A DNA stretch of 42,334 nucleotides from Chloroflexota bacterium (GTDB taxonomy: Bacteria; Chloroflexota; Anaerolineae; J036; Brachytrichaceae): positions 1 through 42,334 of the forward strand of contig JAGHYX010000004.1 of NCBI GenBank assembly GCA_017743375.1, written 5' to 3'. A program made the position numbers and the translations under genes. Under the pieces are notes generated by a model, which saw only the letters and a list, made by a program, of their open reading frames with translations, made no database searches and was not told where the DNA came from. Below, one piece after another: positions 8,536 to 19,240 of the stretch (position 1 is the stretch's first letter; every line of letters starts with the position of its first letter).

Positions 8536-11151
8536 TCACGTGAGGGCGCGGGCTATCCTCTTATTCTCCTTATTACGCGACTTGGCCTTGCCGCGGGTGG
8601 ACGGCGATAGCGCTGCCGTCAAAGCCTGGTCCACATGCTCAACGAGCACGAACTCCAGCGACCCGCATACGTCAGCGGGAAGGTCATCTAAATCAGGTTG
8701 GTTACGGCGGGGGAGGATGATTCGCTTGAGCCCGGCGCGGTGCGCAGCCAATACCTTCTCCTTGATCCCGCCGACGGGGAGCACCAGGCCGCGCAGCGTG
8801 ATCTCACCGGTCATCGCCACGTCGGGACAGACCTTGCGACCGGTGAATAGCGACACCAGCGCTGTCACGATGGTCACACCAGCCGATGGGCCGTCCTTTG
8901 GCTGAGCACCAGCCGGCACATGTACATGGATATCGGACTTATCAAGCTCTCTGCGGTTGATTCCAAGCTCAGCCGCGTGGCTGCGCACGTATGAGAGGGC
9001 CGCTTGTGCGCTCTCTTTCATGACCTCGCCGAGTTGTCCGGTGAGCAAAAAGCCTTTCGCGCCCGGCATACGGGTGGCTTCGACGAAGATGACCTCGCCC
9101 CCAAACGGCGTCCAACTCAAGCCAGTTGCCACGCCCGGCGTCTCCGTCCGCTCGACGACCTCGTTATAGAACCTGGGCTTGCCGCGCAGCTCAGCAACGG
9201 CCTCTGGTGTGACGTGAAAGGGCAGAGTGACTTTGCCCTCTGCCGCGCGGGCGACGAGCCGGCGGCAGATGCTGCCGATCTCGCGCTCGAGGTTGCGCAC
9301 GCCGGCTTCGCGCGTATATTCGCGCACCAGTTTGAGGATGGCGGCGTCGCTGAAGGTCACCTCGCCTGGGCGCAGGCCGTTCTCTTTAAGCTGGCGCGGC
9401 ACCAAGTAGCCATGCGCGATTTTGAGCTTCTCCTGTTCGGTGTAGCCGCTGAGTTGGAGCACCTCCATGCGGTCGCGTAGCGGCCCGGGGATCGTCTCCA
9501 GCGTGTTGGCGGTGCAGATGAAGATCGTCTGCGAAAGGTCAAAAGGCGCATCCAGATAGTGGTCGCGGAATTCGCGGTTCTGTTCCGGGTCGAGCACTTC
9601 GAGCAGCGCGCTCGCCGGATCGCCGCGAAAGTCGCTGCCTAGCTTGTCCACCTCGTCCAGCATGAAGACGGGGTTTCGGCTCTCAACACGGCGGATGCTC
9701 TGGATGATCCGCCCCGGCATGCTGCCGACGTAGGTGCGGCGGAAGCCGCGAATTTCTGCCTCGTCGCGCACGCCGCCTAGGCTCATGCGGATGAACTTGC
9801 GCCCCATCGCGCGCGCGATGCTGGCGCCGAGCGACGTTTTGCCGACCCCGGGCGGGCCGACAAAGCAAAGGATGACCCCCTCACGCTCGCGACGGATTGG
9901 GTCTTCGGCCACCTGATTGGTCGAGATGGCGCTTTCCTGTGCCGGCTCTGCTGCCGATTCACTGATTTGCAGCTCATGACGGCGCTTGCGAACCGCCAGG
10001 AACTCGATGATGCGCTCCTTGATGTCAGGCAATCCGTAGTGGTCCTCATCCAACACACGACGGGCGTGCGCGATGTCGAGGTTGTCGGGTGTGGTCTTTT
10101 GCCATGGCAGCGAGACCATCCAGTCGAGGTAAGTGCGAATGACGCTGTATTCGGCGGCCTGCGTGGGCATCTTGGCCAGCCGATCGAGCTCGCGCTCGGC
10201 CTCACGGCGCGCCTCTTCGTTCATGCCGCTGGCGGCGATCTTCTCTCGCAGAGCGTTGATCTCGATCTGCTGTTCATCGGCTTCGCCCAGCTCTCGCTGG
10301 ATGGCCTTGATTTGCTCGCGCAAGAAATACTCGCGCTGTATCTTCTCCATCTCGCTCTGAGCCACGCTTTGTATCTTCTTGCCGAGCTGGAGCACTTCGA
10401 GTTCCTTGTTGAGCAATTGGAGCAGGAAGAGCATCTTGTTCGGCAGCCCGTCCATCTCCAGCAACCGCTGCGCATCGTCTATGTCCATGCGCATATAGGT
10501 CGCAATGGTGTAGGTGAGCTGGCGGGGGTCCTCGATACTTTGAATCATCTGCGCTAGCTCATCTGGCATGTCAGGGCGCAGCTCGGCTATTTTGGCAAAC
10601 CCCTCGCCTAGGTTGCGGCGCAAGGCCTCTATCTCTAGCGAACTCTCCCAGGGTTCCGGTAGCAATTCAACGCGGGCGACGATATAAGGGTCCTGGCTGA
10701 TCACCTCGACGATGCGAAAGCGCTCTGTGCCTTGCACGATCATGTTCACGACGCCATCCGCCGATTTGAATTGGCGCGCAATCGTGACGATCGTGCCAAC
10801 GGTGTGAATATCTTCTACCCCGGGGTCATCTTTCTGTGGCACCTTGCTGGCCACCATGCCCACAGAGGACTTGCGCAGAACAGCATCGTCTATCAGCCGG
10901 ACCGCCCTGGGCTGTGCCGCGCGCAAGGGAAGGGCAGCCAACGGATACACCACCATCCCGCGCAGGGGCAGGATGGGCAAGACCAAGGGCACATCAGCGG
11001 GCTTTTGGGGGGAGCCTGTATCGGTCTCCCCAGCAGACTGACCAGACTTATCCAGAAGCTCGTTGAACATCAGCCAATCTAAGGATTCGCCAGTCATGGT
11101 TGTAAGCATAGACTGCTTTGCTCGCTGCGATGAGCCGAGGATGCTGATCAC
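8536..11151 (-). CDS. lon: ATP-dependent protease La (Lon)
   Basis: This 871-residue LonA-type protease degrades misfolded and regulatory proteins in the cytoplasm. An N-terminal substrate-binding domain ([14 protein letters not shown]) is followed by a coiled-coil region, an AAA+ module with Walker [10 protein letters not shown] (Lys438) and Walker [11 protein letters not shown], and a serine-lysine peptidase domain with Ser756 in PKDGPSAG and Lys799 in GGIKEKV. There is no transmembrane insertion of the LonB kind. The GTG start overlaps the murI stop by 4 nt (GTGA). An ATG 15 codons further in is a possible alternative start, and no clear Shine-Dalgarno site decides between them. It is the last gene of a PPIase-murI-lon unit. 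Confidence 0.96.
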   Translation of the reverse strand: MISILGSSQRAKQSMLTTMTGESLDWLMFNELLDKSGQSAGETDTGSPQKPADVPLVLPILPLRGMVVYPLAALPLRAAQPRAVRLIDDAVLRKSSVGMVASKVPQKDDPGVEDIHTVGTIVTIARQFKSADGVVNMIVQGTERFRIVEVISQDPYIVARVELLPEPWESSLEIEALRRNLGEGFAKIAELRPDMPDELAQMIQSIEDPRQLTYTIATYMRMDIDDAQRLLEMDGLPNKMLFLLQLLNKELEVLQLGKKIQSVAQSEMEKIQREYFLREQIKAIQRELGEADEQQIEINALREKIAASGMNEEARREAERELDRLAKMPTQAAEYSVIRTYLDWMVSLPWQKTTPDNLDIAHARRVLDEDHYGLPDIKERIIEFLAVRKRRHELQISESAAEPAQESAISTNQVAEDPIRREREGVILCFVGPPGVGKTSLGASIARAMGRKFIRMSLGGVRDEAEIRGFRRTYVGSMPGRIIQSIRRVESRNPVFMLDEVDKLGSDFRGDPASALLEVLDPEQNREFRDHYLDAPFDLSQTIFICTANTLETIPGPLRDRMEVLQLSGYTEQEKLKIAHGYLVPRQLKENGLRPGEVTFSDAAILKLVREYTREAGVRNLEREIGSICRRLVARAAEGKVTLPFHVTPEAVAELRGKPRFYNEVVERTETPGVATGLSWTPFGGEVIFVEATRMPGAKGFLLTGQLGEVMKESAQAALSYVRSHAAELGINRRELDKSDIHVHVPAGAQPKDGPSAGVTIVTALVSLFTGRKVCPDVAMTGEITLRGLVLPVGGIKEKVLAAHRAGLKRIILPRRNQPDLDDLPADVCGSLEFVLVEHVDQALTAALSPSTRGKAKSRNKENKRIARALT

Positions 11152-11990
11152 AGCGTCAACCGATGGGCGTCTACGGGATGGCCCAACAGCACGCGCGCGA
11201 TATCCTCAAAATCTTTAGCGTCGCCAGTCGTCCAGAATTCGCGGAGTCTCGCGCTCGAAGACGAGCAGGCGCGTGTCCCTGTGAAGCTGCCGGCGGCGCG
11301 CTCGAGCCACAGATGTTGCGCACGCTTGGCAACCGCCGGCGCAGGATCGTAGATAGTCACGGTTGGGGCGTTGGCGCGTGTGCTGCGCCAGCGCTCAATC
11401 ACCTGGCTTATCCACGGCTTAAGGAATGGAAAGTGGGTGCAGCCTAAAACCAGCACATCGGCGCGCTGTTCCAAGAGAGGCAGAATACAGGCTTCCACTA
11501 AAGAGGTAAGCAGGCGCGGTGCGCGCTGATAAAAGTTAAGCCGCTCTACAACGTTCACCCACGCCGGACACGGTTGCTCGAGCACACGCACGCCCTCGCC
11601 CCAGCGGTTGACCAGGCCAACGTAACGTTGGCTACGCAGCGTGTTATGGGTAGCTAACACCGCAACTGTGCCGGTCTGCGTGTGCTGGACGGCCGGCTTG
11701 ACTGCTGGCTCCACGCCGACAAAGGGCACATTGCGAAACTGCGCCCGCAGCTCGTCAAGCGCCAGTGCTGAGGCCGTGTTACAGGCCACCACGATCAGCG
11801 CGCAGCCGCGCTGGGTCAGCCACTCAGCGAGGCGCAGCACGCGCGCGCGCACCTCTTCAGGTGACCGATCGCCATAAGGCACGTAAGCCTGGTCGGCCAA
11901 ATAAACGACCGGCACCTCGGGCAAGGCGGAGACGACCTCACGCCACACGGATAAGCCGCCCACGCCCGAGTCGAAGACGCCGACGCGCAT
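11148..11990 (-). CDS. murI: Glutamate racemase
   Basis: This 280-residue enzyme converts L- to D-glutamate for peptidoglycan. Both catalytic cysteines are present, Cys70 in VACNTASA and Cys184 in [10 protein letters not shown], and the N-terminal [10 protein letters not shown] signature is intact. A final ~35-residue stretch rich in Ser/Arg/Thr is variable in the family. The gene starts 8 bp after the peptidyl-prolyl isomerase stop and ends overlapping lon. Its presence argues for a D-Glu-containing cell wall. Confidence 0.95.
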   Translation of the reverse strand: MRVGVFDSGVGGLSVWREVVSALPEVPVVYLADQAYVPYGDRSPEEVRARVLRLAEWLTQRGCALIVVACNTASALALDELRAQFRNVPFVGVEPAVKPAVQHTQTGTVAVLATHNTLRSQRYVGLVNRWGEGVRVLEQPCPAWVNVVERLNFYQRAPRLLTSLVEACILPLLEQRADVLVLGCTHFPFLKPWISQVIERWRSTRANAPTVTIYDPAPAVAKRAQHLWLERAAGSFTGTRACSSSSARLREFWTTGDAKDFEDIARVLLGHPVDAHRLTL

Positions 11991-11998
11991 AACAAACG

Positions 11999-12517
11999 CT
12001 AGGACGCGCTTGCTTCGATGATCTCGACGTGGAAGAGCGTCTCGCCGGGATGACGTGCGCGGCTAGGGTCTCGCTCTGGAATGGCTAGGACGACGTCCAT
12101 CCCCTCAATAACGCGCCCAAAGACGCTGTGTTTGCCGTCCAGCCAGGGGGTGGGGACGCGGGTGATGAAGAATTGCGAGCCGTTGGTGTTTGGTCCGGCG
12201 TTCGCCATCGAGAGCACACCCGGACCATCATGCTTTAGGTCTGGATGAAACTCGTCTTCAAAACGATAGCCAGGCCCACCCCGGCCTGTGCCGGTGGGGT
12301 CGCCGCCCTGGATCATGAAATCCTTAATCACGCGATGAAAGGTCGTGTTGTCGTAGAAGCCCTCGCGCGCGAGGAAGACAAAGTTATTGACGGTGCGCGG
12401 CGCTTTGTCAGCGAATAGCTCAACGGTGATGTCGCCCTTGCTGGTTTTCAGGCGTGCGAGGTAGCGCTTGGACGGATCGATGATCATCGCTGGCGGCGAT
12501 TGGTATTGTTTTGCCAT
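11999..12517 (-). CDS. Cyclophilin-type peptidyl-prolyl cis-trans isomerase
   Basis: This 172-residue protein catalyses proline isomerisation during folding. The catalytic [15 protein letters not shown] segment, GSQFFIT and [11 protein letters not shown] (including the cyclosporin-contact Trp) are all present. No signal peptide is seen, so it is likely cytoplasmic. I start at the ATG of MAKQYQSPP; the open frame extends 15 codons upstream without family similarity. GACAAT ends 7 nt before this ATG, consistent with a leaderless transcript leading into murI and lon. Confidence 0.93.
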   Translation of the reverse strand: MAKQYQSPPAMIIDPSKRYLARLKTSKGDITVELFADKAPRTVNNFVFLAREGFYDNTTFHRVIKDFMIQGGDPTGTGRGGPGYRFEDEFHPDLKHDGPGVLSMANAGPNTNGSQFFITRVPTPWLDGKHSVFGRVIEGMDVVLAIPERDPSRARHPGETLFHVEIIEASAS

Positions 12518-12524
12518 GCCCTGT

Positions 12525-12530
12525 ATTGTC
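12525..12530 (-). promoter_or_regulatory. -10 element of the PPIase-murI-lon unit
   Basis: GACAAT on the minus strand ends 7 nt before the ATG, the same spacing seen at other gene starts in this window. Confidence 0.4.
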
Positions 12531-12604
12531 TCACTGAATGGCTGTGAAAAGAGCGCATGCATCGCTCTCTGAATTCATGGCGGTCAACCAGCAGCCCGCA
12601 AAGA

Positions 12605-12627
12605 GTTGCCCCTATTGGTCAATGTGC
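12605..12627 (-). repeat. Solo terminal repeat of the MITE-like family
   Basis: On the minus strand this contains ACCAATAGGGGCAAC preceded by GCACATTG, matching the left end of copy A apart from two extra bases and one change. No palindrome or second end is nearby. It lies in the divergent spacer between the isomerase and the amidase. Confidence 0.45.
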
Positions 12628-12739
12628 CTCACCCGCAGCGAAAGCCCATTGCACTGCGCGCTCATCCTTGAGGACTTGCCTTGAATTCGGCTGTCGGACA
12701 GAAAGTTATCTCGCAACTTGCGACGTCGCCGGCGGGGCT

Positions 12740-12745
12740 TAGAAT
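12740..12745 (+). promoter_or_regulatory. -10 element of the M20 amidase gene
   Basis: TAGAAT ends 7 nt before the chosen ATG. There is no Shine-Dalgarno site, which supports a leaderless start. Confidence 0.5.
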
Positions 12746-12752
12746 CTCCCTC

Positions 12753-13997
12753 ATGAGCACCCTGGATCCGAAGCGAACCGTTGAGGAACTCAAGGAACTG
12801 CGTAGCCTAACCAGCGATCCGAACACCGGCGGCGCGATGCGCGTGGCATGGACCGACACATGGCTCCAGGCGCGCGCATGGTTACGCGAGAAGGCAGCCG
12901 GCTTGCCCCTCGAAATCCACAACGACGAAGCCGGCAATACCTGGTATACCTTGCCCGGCAAAAGCAAGCGCGCCTTGCTGATCGGCGGGCACATGGATTC
13001 TGTGCCGAACGGGGGCTGGCTGGACGGCTGCTTGAACGTGCTGGCTGGCTTGGAAGTGTTGCGCCGCATTAACGACCAGTATCATGGCCAACCGCCGGTC
13101 ACCGTGCGCCTGGTGGACTGGGCCGACGAGGAAGGTGCGCGATTTGGGCGCAGTCTGCTGGGCAGCAGCGCCTGTAGCGGCAACCTGGACCCAAACCAAG
13201 AGCGAAACCGCACAGATAAAGACGGCATCCGGCTGGAGGACGCGCTGCGCCGATGTGGCGTGGAGATTGACCAGATGACCAAGAGTCGCAAGGAGCTAAA
13301 GAACGCCGCGGCATACCTGGAACTTCACATCGAGCAAGGGCCGGTGTTGGAGAGCATGAAGCTGCCGCTCGGCGCGGTGATTGGCACGTTCGGCGTGGAG
13401 CGACATGCCATCAAGTTCATCGGCCAGGCTGCTCACAGCGGCAGCACGCCGATGGATAAGCGACGCGATGCGCTGGCCGCCGCAGCGAAGTTGGCTTTGG
13501 AAATTCGCGCGATTGCCAACAAGTACGGTGGCGTGTGCACGGTCGGGAGTTGCGTTACCAAGCCTGGTATCGTCACCGCGGTCGTCGGTGAGTGCGACAT
13601 CACCCTTGACCAGCGTCATCTGAGCGCCAGCAAACTGGCCCGCATGTATTCAGAGGCAGTAAAGGCCAGCAAGCGCTTCGCCAAAGAGGAGAAATGCGAC
13701 GTGCAATGGAGCCGCATCTGGCAGATCGAGCCGATCTTGTTCGACAAACAATTGGTGAAGATGTGCTATGAGAGCTGCGTAGAGGTGGCGGGCAAGGCCC
13801 ATAAGCTGCCGAGCGGCCCGCTGCACGACGCCGCAGAGGTGGCCCGCGCCGGCGTGCCTACGGTGATGATGTTCGTGCAGAGCCTGCGCGGCATCTCACA
13901 TAATCCAATCGAGGACACCAAGATCGAACATATCGAGATGAGCGTGCGCGCCCTGGACCGCCTGGCCGACAAAGTGATGGACTGGATACAGCGTTAA
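12753..13997 (+). CDS. M20-family Zn-dependent amidase (N-carbamoyl-amino-acid hydrolase/allantoate amidohydrolase-like)
   Basis: This 414-residue enzyme belongs to the M20 amidases that release ammonia and CO2 from N-carbamoyl amino acids or ureido compounds. The di-metal ligands are visible: His in GGHMDSVPNGG, Asp in WLDGCLNV, Glu-Glu in WADEEGARFG, His in LELHIEQGPVLE and His in ISHNPIEDT. A lid/dimerisation domain starts with GQAAHSGSTPMDKRRD. The exact substrate (allantoate, ureidoglycolate, carbamoyl-beta-alanine or a carbamoyl amino acid) cannot be read from motifs, and no purine or pyrimidine degradation genes are beside it. The first 24 codons of the longer frame lie upstream of the -10 hexamer, so I start at MSTLDPKR. 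Confidence 0.88.
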   Translation: MSTLDPKRTVEELKELRSLTSDPNTGGAMRVAWTDTWLQARAWLREKAAGLPLEIHNDEAGNTWYTLPGKSKRALLIGGHMDSVPNGGWLDGCLNVLAGLEVLRRINDQYHGQPPVTVRLVDWADEEGARFGRSLLGSSACSGNLDPNQERNRTDKDGIRLEDALRRCGVEIDQMTKSRKELKNAAAYLELHIEQGPVLESMKLPLGAVIGTFGVERHAIKFIGQAAHSGSTPMDKRRDALAAAAKLALEIRAIANKYGGVCTVGSCVTKPGIVTAVVGECDITLDQRHLSASKLARMYSEAVKASKRFAKEEKCDVQWSRIWQIEPILFDKQLVKMCYESCVEVAGKAHKLPSGPLHDAAEVARAGVPTVMMFVQSLRGISHNPIEDTKIEHIEMSVRALDRLADKVMDWIQR

Positions 13998-14008
13998 CCC
14001 TCGTGTGT

Positions 14009-15400
<1,392 letters not shown>

Positions 15401-15407
15401 GGCGCGG

Positions 15408-15413
15408 ATTGTA
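15408..15413 (-). promoter_or_regulatory. -10 element of asnS
   Basis: TACAAT on the minus strand ends 7 nt before the asnS ATG, implying a leaderless mRNA. Confidence 0.5.
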
Positions 15414-15433
15414 TCGTCTGCGCGCGAGCAAGG

Positions 15434-15460
15434 CGGTGCATTCACCAGCCAATAGAGGCG
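15434..15460 (+). repeat. Solo terminal repeat of the MITE-like family, with flanking repeat-like DNA
   Basis: GGTGCATTCACCAGCCAATA resembles the left end of the 3015 element with a small insertion. Further on, CCGTCATGCGAGGGG (from about 15487) also occurs, inverted, near 3305-3318 in the gyrA spacer. The spacer 15401-15678 otherwise shows only the asnS -10 and a possible TACGCT -10 nine nt before the permease ATG. Confidence 0.4.
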
Positions 15461-15678
15461 CGGGGCCGCCGGCTCGCCGCGCCAGCCCGTCATGCGAGGG
15501 GTGTAGCGACGCGACGCCCTCACGCGAAGCAGTTTGGCGGGCGTAGGATGCTTCGTGCGGGAGCGCATTTACGCCCGGCAGCTACACGGCGCTATTTCGC
15601 CGGCGCGCATCTTGCAACGCGCCTACCGCTCAATTCCTTAACGAAAGGTTAATTGAAGCTCGTTACGCTGGCCTCGGT

Positions 15679-16650
15679 ATGCGGGTGAGTGTGCGCGCCC
15701 CACTTCGTTCCCAGCGCCAGAAAGCTCAGGCCAGAGAAGCGTTGCTCGCCTACGTCTTGCTGGCGCCGGCCTTGCTCCTCTTCCTTGCCTTCACCGTATT
15801 CCCGATTGGCTTTGGGCTATACATCAGCCTGCACAACTGGCGGCTGGGGCCGCGCGAGTTCCTGGGCTTGGGCAATTACGCCCGTGCGTTGGCATTTGGT
15901 TCGGAGTTCTGGCCATCGCTCGGCGCGACGCTCACCTATTCGCTGTTGGCCGTGCCGATCCAGATCAGCATTGCGCTGACGCTCGCCTATCTGCTCTTTC
16001 AAAAGATTCGCGGGCGGGCGCTATTTCGCGTGGTGATGTTTCTGCCGTGGGTGACATCCACCGTGGCGACGTCGGCAGTGTGGGCGCGGCTCTATAGCCC
16101 GGACATCGGTCTAATCAACAGCGTGTTAAAGAGCCTCGGCCTGGCTCCACTGCGCTGGCTGCTGGAGGACAAAGGGGTATTCACCCTCATCGCAACGGGG
16201 CTGGGGATCAGCCTGCCGGATTGGCTGCGCGGGCCGAGCCTGGCGATGGTCTCGGTGGTGATATACACCACATGGGTGTTCGTCGGCTACAACATGACGC
16301 TCTTCTTGGCTGGCCTTGGGAACATCCCGAGCGAGATGTATGAGGCGGCCAGGATTGACGGCGCGGATGGCTGGCAGCTCTTCAGGCACATCACTTGGCC
16401 CTTGCTCTCGCCGACCACGTTCTTCGTCGTGCTAATCACAGTGATCGGGACGATGAAGGCGTTTAACCACATCTGGGTGATGACACAGGGCGAAAACGGG
16501 ACGCAAACCGCCAGCATCCTCATTTACCGGCAGTTCTACGAATTCCAGCGCGCCGGCTATGCCAGCGCGCTCGCCTTATTGCTCTCGCTGGCGATCTTGC
16601 TGGTCACGATTGTGCAAAATCGCGTCGCCGCCAGCCGCGTGCACTACTAA
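15679..16650 (+). CDS. ABC sugar transporter permease, MalF/UgpA type
   Basis: This 323-residue inner-membrane protein has about six transmembrane helices, starting with LLAYVLLAPALLLFLAFTVF. The EAA loop that docks on the ATPase is EAARIDGADGWQLF. It pairs with the next gene's permease and the binding lipoprotein to import a carbohydrate or glycerol-3-phosphate-like solute. No ATPase gene is present here, so a shared MsmX/UgpC-type ATPase elsewhere is likely. TACGCT lies 9 nt upstream of the ATG. Confidence 0.92.
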   Translation: MRVSVRAPLRSQRQKAQAREALLAYVLLAPALLLFLAFTVFPIGFGLYISLHNWRLGPREFLGLGNYARALAFGSEFWPSLGATLTYSLLAVPIQISIALTLAYLLFQKIRGRALFRVVMFLPWVTSTVATSAVWARLYSPDIGLINSVLKSLGLAPLRWLLEDKGVFTLIATGLGISLPDWLRGPSLAMVSVVIYTTWVFVGYNMTLFLAGLGNIPSEMYEAARIDGADGWQLFRHITWPLLSPTTFFVVLITVIGTMKAFNHIWVMTQGENGTQTASILIYRQFYEFQRAGYASALALLLSLAILLVTIVQNRVAASRVHY

Positions 16651-16658
16651 ATAAAACC

Positions 16659-17585
16659 ATGGCGAAAACGACAGGGCTTCCTCTCGCCGAGGCCCGCCGG
16701 CGTTCAGCGCCACGCGGCGCGCTCAACCAGGTCAACGCGCTGATCTACCTCGTGCTGATCGTCGTTGGCATCATCTCGGTCATCCCGTTTATCTGGATGC
16801 TTCTCACCAGCATCAAAGACTACGGCGATGTGATGTCGCTGCGCTTCTGGCCATGGCCGCCGCTGGGCAACTCCACACCCCGCTTCGACAACTTCGCCGA
16901 GGCCATTCGCCTGATCGGCGTTGACCGCGATACCGGCTTGCCGATGTTCTTTCGCCACGTCCTGAACACACTGCTGGTCACGGGCATCGTTGTCGCATCA
17001 TCGGTGGCGACATCGGTGCTGGCGGCCTATGCCTTCGCCCAGCTCCAGTTCCCGGCCAAAGACGTCTTGTTCATCTTGGTGTTGGCCACCTTCATGATCC
17101 CAGAGGAGCTGGTCCTTGTGCCGCGCGCAGTGATGATGAACAAGAACTACTTAAACTGGTACAACACGATACCGGCGATGGTGGCGCCCTTCTTGGCCGA
17201 TGCGTTTGGCATCTTTCTGATCCGTCAGTTCTTCTTACAGGTGCCGCGCGAGCTTTATGACGCTGCGCGCATAGACGGCGCCGGACACCTGCGCTACCTC
17301 GCAATGATCATGGTTCCGCTGGCTAAGCCGGCCATCGTCACCCTGGCCCTGCTGGAATTCATCTGGACGTGGAACGAATTCCGCTGGATTCAGCTTGTCA
17401 CCGCCAGCTCCAACATGCGTACCGTATCGGTCGGCCTGGTCGGTTTCCTTCAAACCGACGGCGGCTCGCAGACACAGCTTGCGATGGCGGTAGCGGTGAT
17501 GGTCGTATTGCCGATCATCATCCTTTATCTATTCACCCAGCGCTACTTCACCGAGGGGATCACCACAACCGGCCTGAAAGGATGA
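16659..17585 (+). CDS. ABC sugar transporter permease, MalG/UgpE type
   Basis: This 308-residue partner permease has six predicted helices and the EAA loop YDAARIDGAGHLRYLAMIMV. It ends with the ...TEGITTTGLKG C-terminus typical of this family. It lies 8 bp after the first permease gene, so the two are co-transcribed and would form the heterodimeric channel. Confidence 0.93.
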   Translation: MAKTTGLPLAEARRRSAPRGALNQVNALIYLVLIVVGIISVIPFIWMLLTSIKDYGDVMSLRFWPWPPLGNSTPRFDNFAEAIRLIGVDRDTGLPMFFRHVLNTLLVTGIVVASSVATSVLAAYAFAQLQFPAKDVLFILVLATFMIPEELVLVPRAVMMNKNYLNWYNTIPAMVAPFLADAFGIFLIRQFFLQVPRELYDAARIDGAGHLRYLAMIMVPLAKPAIVTLALLEFIWTWNEFRWIQLVTASSNMRTVSVGLVGFLQTDGGSQTQLAMAVAVMVVLPIIILYLFTQRYFTEGITTTGLKG

Positions 17586-17648
17586 TCGCAAGGCATCTAC
17601 CTTTCTAAACCTAGGCTTAAATAAACCTTAACGCCAAGTGTTTATCTA

Positions 17649-17667
17649 CTCCTTGTGAAAAGGAGGT
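17649..17667 (+). promoter_or_regulatory. Strong Shine-Dalgarno site with facing anti-SD stem
   Basis: AGGAGGT (17661-17667) ends 6 nt before the binding-protein ATG, the strongest ribosome-binding site in the window. Just before it, CTCCTT (17649-17654) can pair with AAGGAG (17660-17665) across a 5-nt loop and would hide the site. Either translation of the lipoprotein is tuned by this fold or the pairing is coincidence. Confidence 0.45.
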
Positions 17668-17673
17668 AAAGCC

Positions 17674-19176
17674 ATGATCCGCAAAGTTCTTCCCGTTGTG
17701 GCTACCTTGGCCGTCTTCGCAGCGGCCTGCGCCACACCTGCACCGCAACAGGCACCGGCTCCAACCGAGGCACCTGCACCAACGACAGCACCAGCGCAGC
17801 CAACCGAGGCACCTGCACCGACGGAAGCTGCCCCAGCCCAGCCGACTGAAGCCCCTGCGCCGACCGAGGCCCCAGCCGCCACGGGCGTGGATGCCATCAC
17901 CCTGAGCAAGGACAAGCCGACGGAGATCCTGTTCTGGCACCGCTATTCCGGCGACGCCCAAAAGTTCGTCGAGTCGTTCGTCGAGAAGTTCAACGCCGAG
18001 AACGAGTTTGGCATCAAGGTGACGGTTGAGAAGATCGATGGCAGCTACGCTGACCTGTATAGCAAGATCAACGCTGCCATCGAGGGTGGCACGCCGCCCA
18101 ACATCGCCCAGGCTTATCAGAACCAGGCCTCGTTCTATCGCCTGGACGGCAACGTGATTGACCTCTCGCCATACATTCAGAGCGCCAAGTATGGCCTGAC
18201 CCAGGCGGAGATTGATGACTACTTCCCGTTCTTCCTGGAGAGCGACAAGAACCCGCAGTTCCCCGGTGAGGTGCTGGGCTGGCCGACCAGCCGCTCGGCT
18301 GCCGTGCTCTACGTCAACTTGGATTGGCTGAAAGAGCTGGGCGCGAACGAGCCGCCCAAGACGCTGCGGGAGTTCGAGGAGTTGGCATGCAAGGCCTCTG
18401 ACCCGGCTAACGAGCGCTACGGGTTGGCTTGGCAGAACGACATCAGCAACTTCGCCGCTTTGGTGTTCGCCAATGGTGGCCGCGTGCTGAGCGAGGACGC
18501 GCAGAGTTATGTCTTCAACAGCGAGGCCGGCGTGGAATCGCTCGCGCTGCTCAGGCGGCTCTTCGAGAACAAGTGCGCGGTGGAGATCCCGAGCGCCGAA
18601 CGCTTCGGTGAGCAGAACCGCTTCGCGGCTCAGAAGGTCTTGTTCGTGATGGCCAGCAGCACCGGCCTGCCGTTCTACGCTGATGCCGTCGCCAAGTCCG
18701 AGAAGCCCTTCCGCTGGACGTACGTAATGTTCCCGCAGAAGGATCCGAACAAACCCGTTGTGGACATCTACGGCGCGTCCTGGTCGGTCTTCAAGGGTAC
18801 GCCGGAGCAGCAGTTGGCCTCCTGGCTGTTCTTGAAGGCGTTCACCGAGCCGGAGAACATCGCGCAGTGGGCGGTCGCTTCGGGCTACATGGCAGTGCGC
18901 AAGAGCGCTGCGCCAACAGCCATCGAAGCAGTGAAGAACAACCCGCGCTATGCGAACTTCCCAGAGGCCGCGGAAGCATACGCCCGCTTGTATGAGATGG
19001 TGGCCTTCGGCGCAGTGGAGGCCCCCGTGGCCGGCTATGACCCCGTGCGCAAGCTGATGAGCGAGGTGGTCTCCAAGGTCGCGATCAAGGGCGAAGGCGA
19101 CATCAAGGCTGCGCTCGACGAGGCCGTCGCCCAAGCCAACGAGGTGTTGAAGGAGAACGCGCCCAAGGGCTACTAA
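17674..19176 (+). CDS. Sugar-binding lipoprotein of ABC transporter (UgpB-like)
   Basis: This 500-residue extracellular solute-binding protein starts with a lipoprotein signal; the lipobox FAAAC puts the lipidated residue at Cys19. Residues 20-72 form a repetitive Pro/Thr/Glu/Ala linker (PTEAPAPT-like units) that tethers the domain to the membrane. The ligand-binding domain begins at EILFWHRYSGDAQKFVESF and resembles the UgpB/MalE type 1 cluster. Ligand is not determined; sn-glycerol-3-phosphate or a sugar is plausible. It follows the permeases by 88 nt with its own strong ribosome-binding site and is ended by a clear terminator. Confidence 0.9.
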   Translation: MIRKVLPVVATLAVFAAACATPAPQQAPAPTEAPAPTTAPAQPTEAPAPTEAAPAQPTEAPAPTEAPAATGVDAITLSKDKPTEILFWHRYSGDAQKFVESFVEKFNAENEFGIKVTVEKIDGSYADLYSKINAAIEGGTPPNIAQAYQNQASFYRLDGNVIDLSPYIQSAKYGLTQAEIDDYFPFFLESDKNPQFPGEVLGWPTSRSAAVLYVNLDWLKELGANEPPKTLREFEELACKASDPANERYGLAWQNDISNFAALVFANGGRVLSEDAQSYVFNSEAGVESLALLRRLFENKCAVEIPSAERFGEQNRFAAQKVLFVMASSTGLPFYADAVAKSEKPFRWTYVMFPQKDPNKPVVDIYGASWSVFKGTPEQQLASWLFLKAFTEPENIAQWAVASGYMAVRKSAAPTAIEAVKNNPRYANFPEAAEAYARLYEMVAFGAVEAPVAGYDPVRKLMSEVVSKVAIKGEGDIKAALDEAVAQANEVLKENAPKGY

Positions 19177-19200
19177 GCGACTCGACGACAAGAGGTTGCC

Positions 19201-19231
19201 AAGGGCCGCCGATCGGCGGCCCTTATTATTT
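19201..19231 (+). terminator. Rho-independent terminator of the ABC sugar operon
   Basis: A perfect 24-bp palindrome, with arms AAGGGCCGCCGA and its complement (19201-19224), is followed by TTATTATTT. It begins 25 nt after the binding-protein stop. On the opposite strand there is no U-run, so it acts on the plus strand only. Confidence 0.85.
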
Positions 19232-19240
19232 CCAGGCTAT

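Noticed and set aside
17617-19191. 524-codon open frame on the minus strand
   Set aside because: It is the exact antisense of the sugar-binding lipoprotein gene, which has signal peptide, SD and terminator; the antisense product is Leu/Arg/Gly-rich and not family-like.
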